A DNA stretch of 5,802 nt from Gammaproteobacteria bacterium. GTDB taxonomy: Bacteria; Pseudomonadota; Gammaproteobacteria; Pseudomonadales; Azotimanducaceae. The stretch is from the NCBI GenBank assembly GCA_018667205.1, contig JABIVN010000609.1, positions 1 to 5,802 on the forward strand. The letters are read 5' to 3'. Below the pieces are notes generated by a model, which was not told the DNA's origin, searched no databases, and saw nothing but the letters and a program-made list of their open reading frames with translations. Numbering within the stretch: the first letter of the stretch is position 1; every line of letters starts with the position of its first letter. The position numbers and the translations under genes are program-made. Below, piece after piece: positions 1 to 5,359 of the stretch.

Positions 1-359
1 ACAGCGTTGATCAGCACTACGAGAGTTTGTTTAGGCGGATAGGGCCAACCTATGCCTGGTGGCGCTATTACAGTTATGAATTGATTGAAGGTAACAGGAA
101 GCTCTCAAAAGTTGATGCAACCAGAGGCGCTACAAGGGGTTCCTGGTATGCAATGGAGCGGATCTATAAAACCTATAAAGAGTCGAAAATGAATGAAGAC
201 GCGCTGCGCGAGTTAACCAATTCATTTGACCGAGAAACTGAACCAACGGTAGCCGACCTGGCCGGCAGCGTGGTTCGGTTAACCGGGACTTTGGACCGTC
301 AGTATGAAGAGTGGCGGCGTCTGCTGCGAGAACTTTACCAAAAGGAAACCGGCTACTGA
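1..359 (+). CDS. Unrecognised helical protein, C-terminal part (5' end outside window)
   Basis: The reading frame is open from the left edge to a TGA at 357-359, about 118 residues. The first complete codons (AGC GTT GAT CAG from base 3) read straight into the rest, so the start most likely lies upstream. A TTG at 27 could serve as a start but has no support. The visible part is rich in charged and aromatic residues: an RRIGPTYAWWRYYSYELIEG stretch near its start, then several probable amphipathic helices, ending in a Glu/Arg/Leu-rich helix (EEWRRLLRELYQKE). I see no signal peptide, membrane segment or catalytic motif, although the N-terminus is missing. I do not recognise the family and assign no function; a soluble helical or coiled-coil protein is the most that can be said. 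It converges on the PDZ gene, and the sequence CTACTGA holds the stop codons of both. That the frame is real is likely from its uninterrupted length and ordinary composition. Confidence 0.72.
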   Translation, partial: SVDQHYESLFRRIGPTYAWWRYYSYELIEGNRKLSKVDATRGATRGSWYAMERIYKTYKESKMNEDALRELTNSFDRETEPTVADLAGSVVRLTGTLDRQYEEWRRLLRELYQKETGY

Positions 360-1177
360 TTGGGTTCAGGGTCGATTGACCTCTGACCTAAATGGACACC
401 CAGAGGCCCGCGCCTCGTAGAGAGCGTCACCTGTGAGTTTCCACGCTGAACCGTGAGCGTAACCATTTCGTTTCGTTCACCCTGGATTGTCAGAGCGCGC
501 AGATCCCTGCTGCTGTACAAAGGCTCATCTTCGTAACGTAGGATGATGTCACCCTGTTGGACGCCGCTCTGTTCAGCAGCGGAGCCCAATAGTACCGAAG
601 TCACCGCGACTCGATTGGGTTGCCCCGTGTAGTATAGGTACTTGTCGTACGAAGCTTCGTCAACTTCATCTCGAACTCGAACCTCGTCGCCTCGCAATTG
701 AGAGATTTCCTCGCGAAAGCGATCTGTCCCCATGTAGCCTTCCCTAATGGCGTTATCTCGTAACTCAAGCCGCCGAAGTTCGGCCTCACTCTGTTTTCGG
801 GCGATCTGCTGCGCCGTAAAGGCGTCAAGACCCGCCCTGATCAGGCCGTCGGCAACAGGAAGCGGCATGCCCGGAGAAATGAATTCTGAAAGCTCCCCAC
901 CAGCGGTGGCGAGGTCGTTTGTGGGCTGGTTGCCAGCCCGTGTTGCCCCGCCCTTCTTTTCAACCCTTTGCTCCAGAAGACCTAACCGTTGCTTTAGCTG
1001 GGTTATCTCGGACTCAAGGTTATCGTTGCGTTGTCGTTGGGCCATGGCCTCTTGATCGCTGGAATTAGTGATCGGTTGGACGATGGTCGCAGCGTGTTCT
1101 CCGGTTTGGGACCAGAGCATGCCGATAAAAATGCCGATCGTCAGGAAAACGAAAAATCCGAGGTAGTACTTAACCAT
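353..1177 (-). CDS. Membrane-anchored periplasmic PDZ-domain protein
   Basis: This 274-residue protein starts with a hydrophobic segment (about residues 4-22, YYLGFFVFLTIGIFIGMLW) that fits an uncleaved inner-membrane anchor. A Gln/Glu/Arg-rich stretch follows (about 41-76), with heptad-like spacing typical of a coiled coil, and then a low-complexity linker. A charged helical region spans about 105-175. The C-terminal part (about 188-255) matches a PDZ domain: a VTSVLLGSAAEQSGVQQGDIILRY core with the conserved Ala-Gly-Leu-like and GD-I-I segments, then LTVQRGNSQVTL. It ends in RRGPLGVHLG. No protease domain is present, so it differs from the DegP/DegS family; I infer a periplasmic peptide-binding or scaffold role. 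The next in-frame Met (residue 20) would destroy the membrane segment, so the first Met is chosen, although no strong Shine-Dalgarno precedes it. It lies 104 bp downstream of phoD on the same strand. The partner is unknown. Confidence 0.85.
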   Translation of the reverse strand: MVKYYLGFFVFLTIGIFIGMLWSQTGEHAATIVQPITNSSDQEAMAQRQRNDNLESEITQLKQRLGLLEQRVEKKGGATRAGNQPTNDLATAGGELSEFISPGMPLPVADGLIRAGLDAFTAQQIARKQSEAELRRLELRDNAIREGYMGTDRFREEISQLRGDEVRVRDEVDEASYDKYLYYTGQPNRVAVTSVLLGSAAEQSGVQQGDIILRYEDEPLYSSRDLRALTIQGERNEMVTLTVQRGNSQVTLSTRRGPLGVHLGQRSIDPEPNQ

Positions 1178-1232
1178 GATGAAGTGTCTTTAAGTTTAGT
1201 GTTGAGTGTCTGTAGTGGCCAATATAGTTCAT

Positions 1233-1252
1233 GTTGATGGAGTTGATGGAGT
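1233..1252. repeat. 9-bp tandem duplication, about 2.2 copies
   Basis: GTTGATGGA occurs at 1233-1241 and again at 1242-1250, followed by GT, which begins a third copy. It is directly visible and exact. It lies in the gap between phoD and the PDZ gene, upstream of the candidate promoter elements, and probably arose by replication slippage. No function can be assigned. Confidence 0.85.
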
Positions 1253-1263
1253 CCAAGGTGTTA

Positions 1264-1273
1264 CCAGATCTGG
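1264..1273. repeat. 10-bp perfect palindrome CCAGATCTGG
   Basis: CCAGATCTGG is fully self-complementary and lies 8 bp beyond the phoD stop codon. It cannot form a useful RNA hairpin because nearly all bases would be in the turn, and no T-run follows on either strand. It is therefore not called as a terminator. A dimeric-protein site is possible but unsupported. Confidence 0.5.
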
Positions 1274-1281
1274 GGAAAGGT

Positions 1282-2391
1282 TCAGGGTTGGAGTAAATCA
1301 ATGCGGATAGTCTTTTCAGCGATCATCAGGCTGGCTTCATCCATCAGCTTCATTGACAGTTCCCCAGCGTCCCAGTTTATATCGATCAAACCATAGTTGC
1401 TTTCATAAAAGGGCTTTATCAGGCGATGGGGCCCAGGCTCATCAACAGGGTTCTTGACGAACGACGTTAGGGGGACGTTTAACGAAGATGTTGTTAACTC
1501 GTAGAGGGGGTAGGGTTCAAATTCGGCTAACTCATAGATCGCGGCAGAATGGCGGTCGCCAGAAACAACGATTACCCCGTTTGCCATGGATGACGAGAGT
1601 AGCCGATAGAGTCGCTCACGTTCGGTCGGCATGACCCGCCAGGATTCCCAATGGTGACCATCGGCGATGAGCTGGATCGGCGTGATGATGATTCTGATGT
1701 TCGCAGGTTTTTGAAGTTGTTCTTCCAGCCATTTCCATTGGGGCTCCCCAAGCACGCTCTGGTTTGGATCCTGGCTTTCGACATATCGGCCTATGTCTTG
1801 GTCCGGGTGACGGGTAAGTGGGGTTCGGAAAGAGCGTGTATCCAACGTGATGAACTGCACTTGTTTGTCAGTGGGTCCTAGCGTCTGTTCAAAATAAACA
1901 CCGGGCCTGGAGGTACGTTCATCTGACGGCTCGATGTTCCAGACATACTCGTAAAGCGATTCCGAGAAGTCCCGGTACTTGAAATCACCGCCTGCATCAT
2001 CTTTACCGTAATCATGATCGTCCCAGGCCACTAGCAGGGGCGTGGATTCGCGCAATGCCGCGAAGCTCTCTACTGCTGAAAGGTTTGCGTAGGATTCTCG
2101 CAGACTCATCAGTGTCGGGTCGTCGGATTCATCCGCCGCGTAAACGTTATCACCAAGAAATACAAAAACATCAGGGTTCTGTGCTGTTATTTCGTTGAAT
2201 ATCCCGCTTTTAAGCGACGGGTGATAGCAGGAACCAAGGGCTATCCTGGTTAAAGCCCTATCGGGCGCGAGACTTGCTGCCGGCATCGGCACTGCGGGAG
2301 AAAACTCGTTAGGAACCTGTTCACTTTTATCGTCGCAACCGCCGATAAATGGCAGTACGGCGAGTAGTCTTATGGCACTGATCAATCGCAT
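1282..2391 (-). CDS. PhoD-like metallophosphatase (alkaline phosphatase D family), predicted lipoprotein
   Basis: The 369-residue product belongs to the PhoD-like metallophosphatases, enzymes that hydrolyse phosphate mono- or diesters with bound metal ions. Family motifs occur in order: ALGSC (Cys55), FLGDNVYAAD (Asp81), WDDHDYG (residues 123-129), LDTRSFR (Asp184, Arg186), ITPIQ with GHHW, and VVSGDRHSA (Asp279, His281). The Asp and His residues are the expected metal ligands. I chose the ATG at 2391 rather than the in-frame ATG at 2454. The later start has AGGAG five bases upstream and begins MRLISAIRLLAVLPFIGGC, a short basic start, hydrophobic core and lipobox-like IGG-Cys with Cys19 as the acylation site. 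The longer form would put 21 charged residues before the signal and lacks a ribosome site. The protein is thus probably tethered in the periplasm or to the outer membrane. Its substrate is unknown, and it should not be equated with Bacillus PhoD without testing. It lies between the kinase gene and the PDZ gene on the same strand. Confidence 0.92.
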   Translation of the reverse strand: MRLISAIRLLAVLPFIGGCDDKSEQVPNEFSPAVPMPAASLAPDRALTRIALGSCYHPSLKSGIFNEITAQNPDVFVFLGDNVYAADESDDPTLMSLRESYANLSAVESFAALRESTPLLVAWDDHDYGKDDAGGDFKYRDFSESLYEYVWNIEPSDERTSRPGVYFEQTLGPTDKQVQFITLDTRSFRTPLTRHPDQDIGRYVESQDPNQSVLGEPQWKWLEEQLQKPANIRIIITPIQLIADGHHWESWRVMPTERERLYRLLSSSMANGVIVVSGDRHSAAIYELAEFEPYPLYELTTSSLNVPLTSFVKNPVDEPGPHRLIKPFYESNYGLIDINWDAGELSMKLMDEASLMIAEKTIRIDLLQP

Positions 2392-2396
2392 GAAAA

Positions 2397-2401
2397 CTCC
2401 T
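2397..2401 (-). promoter_or_regulatory. Ribosome binding site deciding the phoD start
   Basis: On the minus strand the sequence reads AGGAG, then five bases TTTTC, then the ATG at 2391. This is a near-ideal Shine-Dalgarno core and spacing. The alternative ATG at 2454 is preceded only by TAAAGA, directly adjacent. The site therefore supports the shorter lipoprotein form. Confidence 0.8.
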
Positions 2402-2418
2402 GCTTTATTTAATCTTTC

Positions 2419-2447
2419 TTTTCGAAGACGCCCATTTTTTTTCGAAG
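2419..2447. repeat. Two TTTTCGAAG direct repeats, 20 bp apart, upstream of phoD
   Basis: TTTTCGAAG occurs at 2419-2427 and at 2439-2447. Each copy contains the palindrome TTCGAA, and the two centres are exactly 20 bp apart, about two helical turns. An eight-base T-run (A-run on the gene strand) lies at 2435-2442. If phoD starts at 2391, this sits in its upstream leader or promoter region, where a phased pair of short palindromes could be an operator. If the longer start were used it would simply be coding. The repeat is seen directly; a regulatory role is inference. Confidence 0.45.
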
Positions 2448-2483
2448 GAGCCATTCTTTAGTCGCGCAACTTAATGTGGGCCG

Positions 2484-2496
2484 TTGGCCTAGCCAA
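2484..2496 (-). repeat. Hairpin just after the kinase stop, without a T-tract
   Basis: TTGGC (2484-2488) and GCCAA (2492-2496) are complementary around a 3-base loop, four bases beyond the TAA of the phosphotransferase gene. A competing GGCC/GGCC pairing lies alongside. The position suits a transcript-end structure, but the stem is only five pairs and no run of T follows on the minus strand. It is therefore a weak candidate for attenuation or RNA 3'-end protection, not a clear intrinsic terminator. Confidence 0.35.
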
Positions 2497-2500
2497 TAGC

Positions 2501-3511
2501 TTAACTGCTAGCGTGGATATTCACCGTGTTATCAAATTGCCGAATGATAAAGGGCATATGGTCATCAATCGCCCCCAGGCACCTTTCCGCCAGTTTCATG
2601 CCGTATTCCTGGTGCCCTTGGGTTAACACCAGTGCGGCAAGGTAGAAGCCAGGAGGAATGGCAAGCCGGTAGCTGTTAAAGAGCTCACTCTGGTGATAAT
2701 GAATGCCATTTTGAGTCAGTGTCTGGTGGTAGGTGTCGAGCAGCGTTTTCTCCCAGGTGCGTCGGTTCCGCGTTGTCAGACTGGTGATCATGAAATAGGC
2801 CAGGTCGAACCCGGGAGCGGCAAGGCTGCATTCGCCCCAATCGAACAGGATGAGGTCCTCGTCGCTGATTCGCATGTTATCAAGACGAAAGTCCATATGT
2901 GAGAAAACCTGTTTTTGCGCCGAAAAAAGTGACTCGTAATGGATTGATTGGCTGGCGTATCGCAGCATAAATTGAACCGGTCCGCTTTTTGGAAGTTCGG
3001 CCAGGCGATCGTGAACGAAAGTGGACATGTCGAGAGCTGCTGCCTTGAAACCAACAGAAAAGTTGGCAACGGCTTCGGGTTCACATGCCCAATAGCTGGC
3101 GTGCAGTCTGGCAAGATGGGTGACGGCGGTGGTGGCTTGATCAAAGTTTGCGCCTGATGTCACGTCGATCACAGGCCATTGTCCTGCATCCTCAAGCAAC
3201 AGCAAAAATTCATGATCCGCGTTGAAATAGCACCTGGGGCTGCGAATGGCTGAGTGCCTTGATAGTTCCCGATAAAAATGTTGCTCTCTGCCATAGGAAT
3301 TGAAGCGAGTTGCAAGCGCCCATTTTTCTGGATCTTCAGATGGTCGCTTTAAAATGATAGAAGTGGGCAGTGCACTGCCTTGCAAGGTGAGTCGATACAA
3401 ATCCGACATGTATCCCTCTCCTGACCCTATGGGCTCAATCTGGAACGATTCGACAAGGCCGCCTAACGCCTGGCTTAGATAATCGGCGTTAATCTGTGAG
3501 ATGGAAAGCAT
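2501..3511 (-). CDS. Kinase-fold phosphotransferase (APH / ecdysteroid-kinase-like, CHK type)
   Basis: The 336-residue product has the aminoglycoside-phosphotransferase / choline-kinase-like fold and most resembles the ecdysteroid-kinase-like (CHK) group. In order: a nucleotide-loop-like GSGEGYMSDLYRLTL (29-43); an invariant-Lys strand SIILKRPS (Lys55); a helix with the likely partner Glu76 (YGREQHFYREL); a hinge FLLLLEDAG (102-110); HLARLHASYW (132-141); a catalytic loop SHMDFRLDN (His205, Asp207, Asn212); the metal-binding LFDWG (Asp224); and APGFDLAYF (232-240). It should transfer phosphate from ATP to a hydroxyl of a small molecule in the cytosol. The substrate cannot be told from sequence, and the family is not evidence of antibiotic resistance. 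The usual HGD of the catalytic loop is HMD here, a mild departure. All key catalytic residues are present, so the enzyme is probably active. It is divergent from pabB-pabC across 81 bp and is the first of three co-oriented genes. Confidence 0.88.
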   Translation of the reverse strand: MLSISQINADYLSQALGGLVESFQIEPIGSGEGYMSDLYRLTLQGSALPTSIILKRPSEDPEKWALATRFNSYGREQHFYRELSRHSAIRSPRCYFNADHEFLLLLEDAGQWPVIDVTSGANFDQATTAVTHLARLHASYWACEPEAVANFSVGFKAAALDMSTFVHDRLAELPKSGPVQFMLRYASQSIHYESLFSAQKQVFSHMDFRLDNMRISDEDLILFDWGECSLAAPGFDLAYFMITSLTTRNRRTWEKTLLDTYHQTLTQNGIHYHQSELFNSYRLAIPPGFYLAALVLTQGHQEYGMKLAERCLGAIDDHMPFIIRQFDNTVNIHASS

Positions 3512-3592
3512 CCAGCTATTGTAAACCTAAATGTGCCTGAACCACTTGAATCGCGCTCGCCTGAAGACGTTTAGCAGGTTAACCTCCGGATT
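3512..3592. promoter_or_regulatory. Divergent intergenic region between the kinase and pabBC genes
   Basis: These 81 bp must carry, or lie next to, the promoters of both divergent genes. On the minus strand TACAAT (3518-3523) matches the -10 consensus at five of six positions. It ends only six bases before the kinase ATG, so transcription from it would give an almost leaderless mRNA; no convincing -35 is visible. On the plus strand TTGAAT (3546-3551) resembles a -35, but the matching -10 region is poor. The promoter function follows from layout; the individual elements are weak guesses. Confidence 0.4.
3576..3585. repeat. Palindrome AGGTTAACCT in the pabBC leader
   Basis: AGGTTAACCT is a perfect 10-bp palindrome ending seven bases before the pabBC ATG. 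It contains the only AGG in the normal upstream window, so pabBC has no good Shine-Dalgarno: the closest purine match is GGA at 3588-3590, just two bases from the ATG. A binding site for a dimeric regulator is conceivable. The palindrome itself is certain; its function is not. Confidence 0.4.
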
Positions 3593-5344
3593 ATGTTTGA
3601 TGCACTTATTTACGACTCTGACGAAGAGGTCTGGTTGCGGTTTACAGATGCCTCGGCGGTCCACATTGCTAAAACCAATGAGGACGTCGCGGCTGTGCTG
3701 GATACGATCGAAGCAGCCTGCGCAGAAGGAAAATATGCGGTGGGTTATGTCAGCTTTGAAGCAGCGGGTGCTTTTGATTGCGCGTTGGTTCACCACCCTG
3801 CAGGATCGCTGCCACTTGCAGCATTTGCGATCTTCGATAAGGCCGAAGAGGCAAGTCCGGAATTTATGTCTGGGGCTGGAGCTGGGTCTGGGTTTGGGTT
3901 TGGGTCGGAACCGCTGTCGGAATCGTTAGATCTGGCGCCGATTATTGGCGAAGCAAATTTTGCTGATTCGATCCAGCAAATAAAAGCCTATCTCCTGAGC
4001 GGGGATACCTACCAAGTGAATTTCAGTCACCAGCTAAAAGGTAATACCGCAGCATCCCCAAGTTCAATTTTCTCTTTTCTCTGTCGTGCCCAACCGTCTC
4101 CCTATGCGGCGTTCATTGAAACCGATGACTACGCTATTTGTAGTGTTTCGCCAGAACTCTTTTTTGAAGTTAATGGCACCTCAATACGGACCGAGCCAAT
4201 GAAAGGTACGCGACCCAGGGGTCGGTTTCCCGAAGAGGATGTTGAGCTTTGGTCAGACCTTGCCAGTTCGGAGAAAGACCGGTCAGAGAACCTGATGATT
4301 GTTGATATGGTGCGAAATGACCTGGCAAAAATTGCGGCAACGGGCAGTGTTTGCGTAGGGGAGCTATTCGCCATCAAGCGCTTCCCTACAGTATGGCAGC
4401 AGGTATCAAGCATCAGTGCAGAAACCGATGCAGGTCTTGGCGAGCTCTTTTCGGCGTTGTTTCCCTGTGCTTCTATCACTGGTGCTCCAAAAGCCAGGGC
4501 GATGGAGCTCATTCGTGAGCTCGAAACCGAGGCGCGAGGTGTTTATACGGGTGCGATTGGACTGGTTAAACCTGGTCGACGCGCCAGGTTCAGTGTAGCC
4601 ATCCGTACGCTCACGATTGATAAGCGTAACAACAACGCTAATTACGGCGTGGGCTGTGGCATCGTGTGGGACTCAGATCCGTTAGAGGAATGGCAGGAGA
4701 GTCTGACTAAGGGAAAAATTCTTGGTTTTGATCGGCAACCTTTCAAGCTTCTGGAAACGATGTTGTATGAGCCGGCAAGCGGGGTGTCGCTGCTAAACCT
4801 GCATTTGGAGCGATTAAAGGCTAGCGCTGATTACTTTGAGTTCGGCATAGACGTGGAAAGTATTCGAGCTCGGCTTTGTTCGCTTCAATTGCTGAAACCA
4901 GCAAGACTAAGGTTGTTGCTGGAGCCGGGTGGCTATTATGAGGTTGAAGAGCATCCGTTGCCAGAGGCCAAATCAATGATTTCGCTGAAGCTTGCGAGCA
5001 AACCGATTAACAGCCGCGATATCTTCCTATTCCACAAGACAACACATAGGGAAGTGTATGAGCGGGCGCGAAATGATGCTGATCATTGTGATGACGTTAT
5101 CCTCTGGAATGAAAAAAATGAACTCACGGAAACGACCATTGCAAACCTGTTTCTGGAAATTGACGGTGAGCTGGTGACGCCGCCTGTCGCGTGCGGTTTG
5201 CTGGCGGGGACATATCGTCGACACATGCTTGACACTGGTAAGGTAAAAGAGGCCGTTGTTAAAAAGTCTGATCTGGGCAAGGCATCCAAAATATATGTCG
5301 GGAACAGTGTTCGTGGTTTGCTGGAAGTACGCCTGGTTGAGTAA
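3593..5344 (+). CDS. pabBC: Bifunctional aminodeoxychorismate synthase component I / aminodeoxychorismate lyase (PabB-PabC fusion)
   Basis: The 583-residue protein should turn chorismate plus ammonia into 4-amino-4-deoxychorismate, then release pyruvate to give p-aminobenzoate for folate synthesis in the cytosol. Residues 1-118 form the PabB N-terminal region (YAVGYVSFEAAGAFD) and a Gly-rich linker (94-105). The chorismate-binding core spans 119-378: SGDTYQVNFS, SPELFF (Glu188), EPMKGTRPRG (Lys204), SENLMIVDMVRNDL, FPTVWQQVSS, ASITGAPKARAMELIRELE and YGVGCGIVWDS. Lys204 in the PxKGT motif marks ADC synthase; anthranilate synthase has Ala there. From about 384 a class IV PLP-dependent aminotransferase-fold lyase follows: LHLERLKASADYF, HKTTHREVYERAR with Lys482 as the likely PLP lysine, LTETTIANLF (Glu513), VTPP and GLLAGTYRR. 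The length is normal for such fusions. The start is firm, because an in-frame TAG at 3572 leaves only this ATG, though its Shine-Dalgarno is poor. The glutaminase subunit PabA/TrpG is not in this window. Confidence 0.96.
   Translation: MFDALIYDSDEEVWLRFTDASAVHIAKTNEDVAAVLDTIEAACAEGKYAVGYVSFEAAGAFDCALVHHPAGSLPLAAFAIFDKAEEASPEFMSGAGAGSGFGFGSEPLSESLDLAPIIGEANFADSIQQIKAYLLSGDTYQVNFSHQLKGNTAASPSSIFSFLCRAQPSPYAAFIETDDYAICSVSPELFFEVNGTSIRTEPMKGTRPRGRFPEEDVELWSDLASSEKDRSENLMIVDMVRNDLAKIAATGSVCVGELFAIKRFPTVWQQVSSISAETDAGLGELFSALFPCASITGAPKARAMELIRELETEARGVYTGAIGLVKPGRRARFSVAIRTLTIDKRNNNANYGVGCGIVWDSDPLEEWQESLTKGKILGFDRQPFKLLETMLYEPASGVSLLNLHLERLKASADYFEFGIDVESIRARLCSLQLLKPARLRLLLEPGGYYEVEEHPLPEAKSMISLKLASKPINSRDIFLFHKTTHREVYERARNDADHCDDVILWNEKNELTETTIANLFLEIDGELVTPPVACGLLAGTYRRHMLDTGKVKEAVVKKSDLGKASKIYVGNSVRGLLEVRLVE
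3872..3907 (+). repeat. Six in-frame GG-rich hexamers in pabB, with a G-quadruplex motif
   Basis: Six consecutive hexamers read GGGGCT, GGAGCT, GGGTCT, GGGTTT, GGGTTT, GGGTCG. They are in phase with the reading frame and encode Gly-X pairs (GA GA GS GF GF GS, residues 94-105) between the PabB N-terminal region and the chorismate-binding core. From 3884 to 3904 there are four GGG runs separated by TCT, TTT and TTT. This fits the canonical four-tract G-quadruplex pattern on the coding strand and therefore also in the mRNA. Because the unit is six bases, slippage would change linker length without breaking the frame. The repeat and motif are directly visible; folding and length variation are inference. 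Confidence 0.8.
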
Positions 5345-5359
5345 TGAGCGCTTTGCGTT

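Larger units (their letters stand above)
1178..1281 (-). promoter_or_regulatory. phoD-PDZ intergenic region with weak promoter-like sequences
   Basis: This 104-bp gap separates the phoD stop from the PDZ gene start. On the minus strand, TTGGCC (1217-1222) and TAAACT (1193-1198) are 18 bp apart, and each matches the sigma-70 -35/-10 consensus at four of six positions. A transcript from there would have a leader of only about 9 nt. An alternative -10, TATATT (1221-1226), gives a more normal leader but has no good -35. The gap also holds a 9-bp tandem duplication and a 10-bp palindrome, listed separately. The assignment is inference from short degenerate matches, and transcription by read-through from phoD is equally possible. 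Confidence 0.22.

Noticed and set aside
2392..2454. A 21-residue N-terminal extension of the PhoD-like protein starting at 2454.
   Set aside because: It has no proper ribosome site and would bury a lipoprotein signal behind charged residues; the ATG at 2391 fits better on both counts.
2501..3511. The kinase as an antibiotic-resistance aminoglycoside phosphotransferase.
   Set aside because: Motif details fit the ecdysteroid-kinase-like/CHK group, and the setting is chromosomal with no mobile elements; the shared fold does not indicate resistance.
3583..3587. CCTCC just before the pabBC ATG, which on the other strand reads as a strong Shine-Dalgarno (GGAGG).
   Set aside because: No plausible minus-strand gene starts after it at suitable spacing; the minus-strand frame crossing it has no recognisable content.
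3531..3929. An open frame of 132 codons overlapping the start of pabBC in another frame, ending in a Gly-Leu repeat.
   Set aside because: It is a shadow of pabB. Its Gly-Leu tail is just the GG-rich hexamer array read out of frame, and it has no recognisable domain.
4505..4522. Perfect 7-bp inverted repeat with a TTCG loop inside pabB (GAGCTCA / TGAGCTC).
   Set aside because: It falls on the conserved ELIRELE segment of the chorismate-binding domain, so repeated Glu-Leu codons explain it. The loop-closing pair is A:T, not the C:G of the extra-stable UUCG tetraloop, and no T-run follows.
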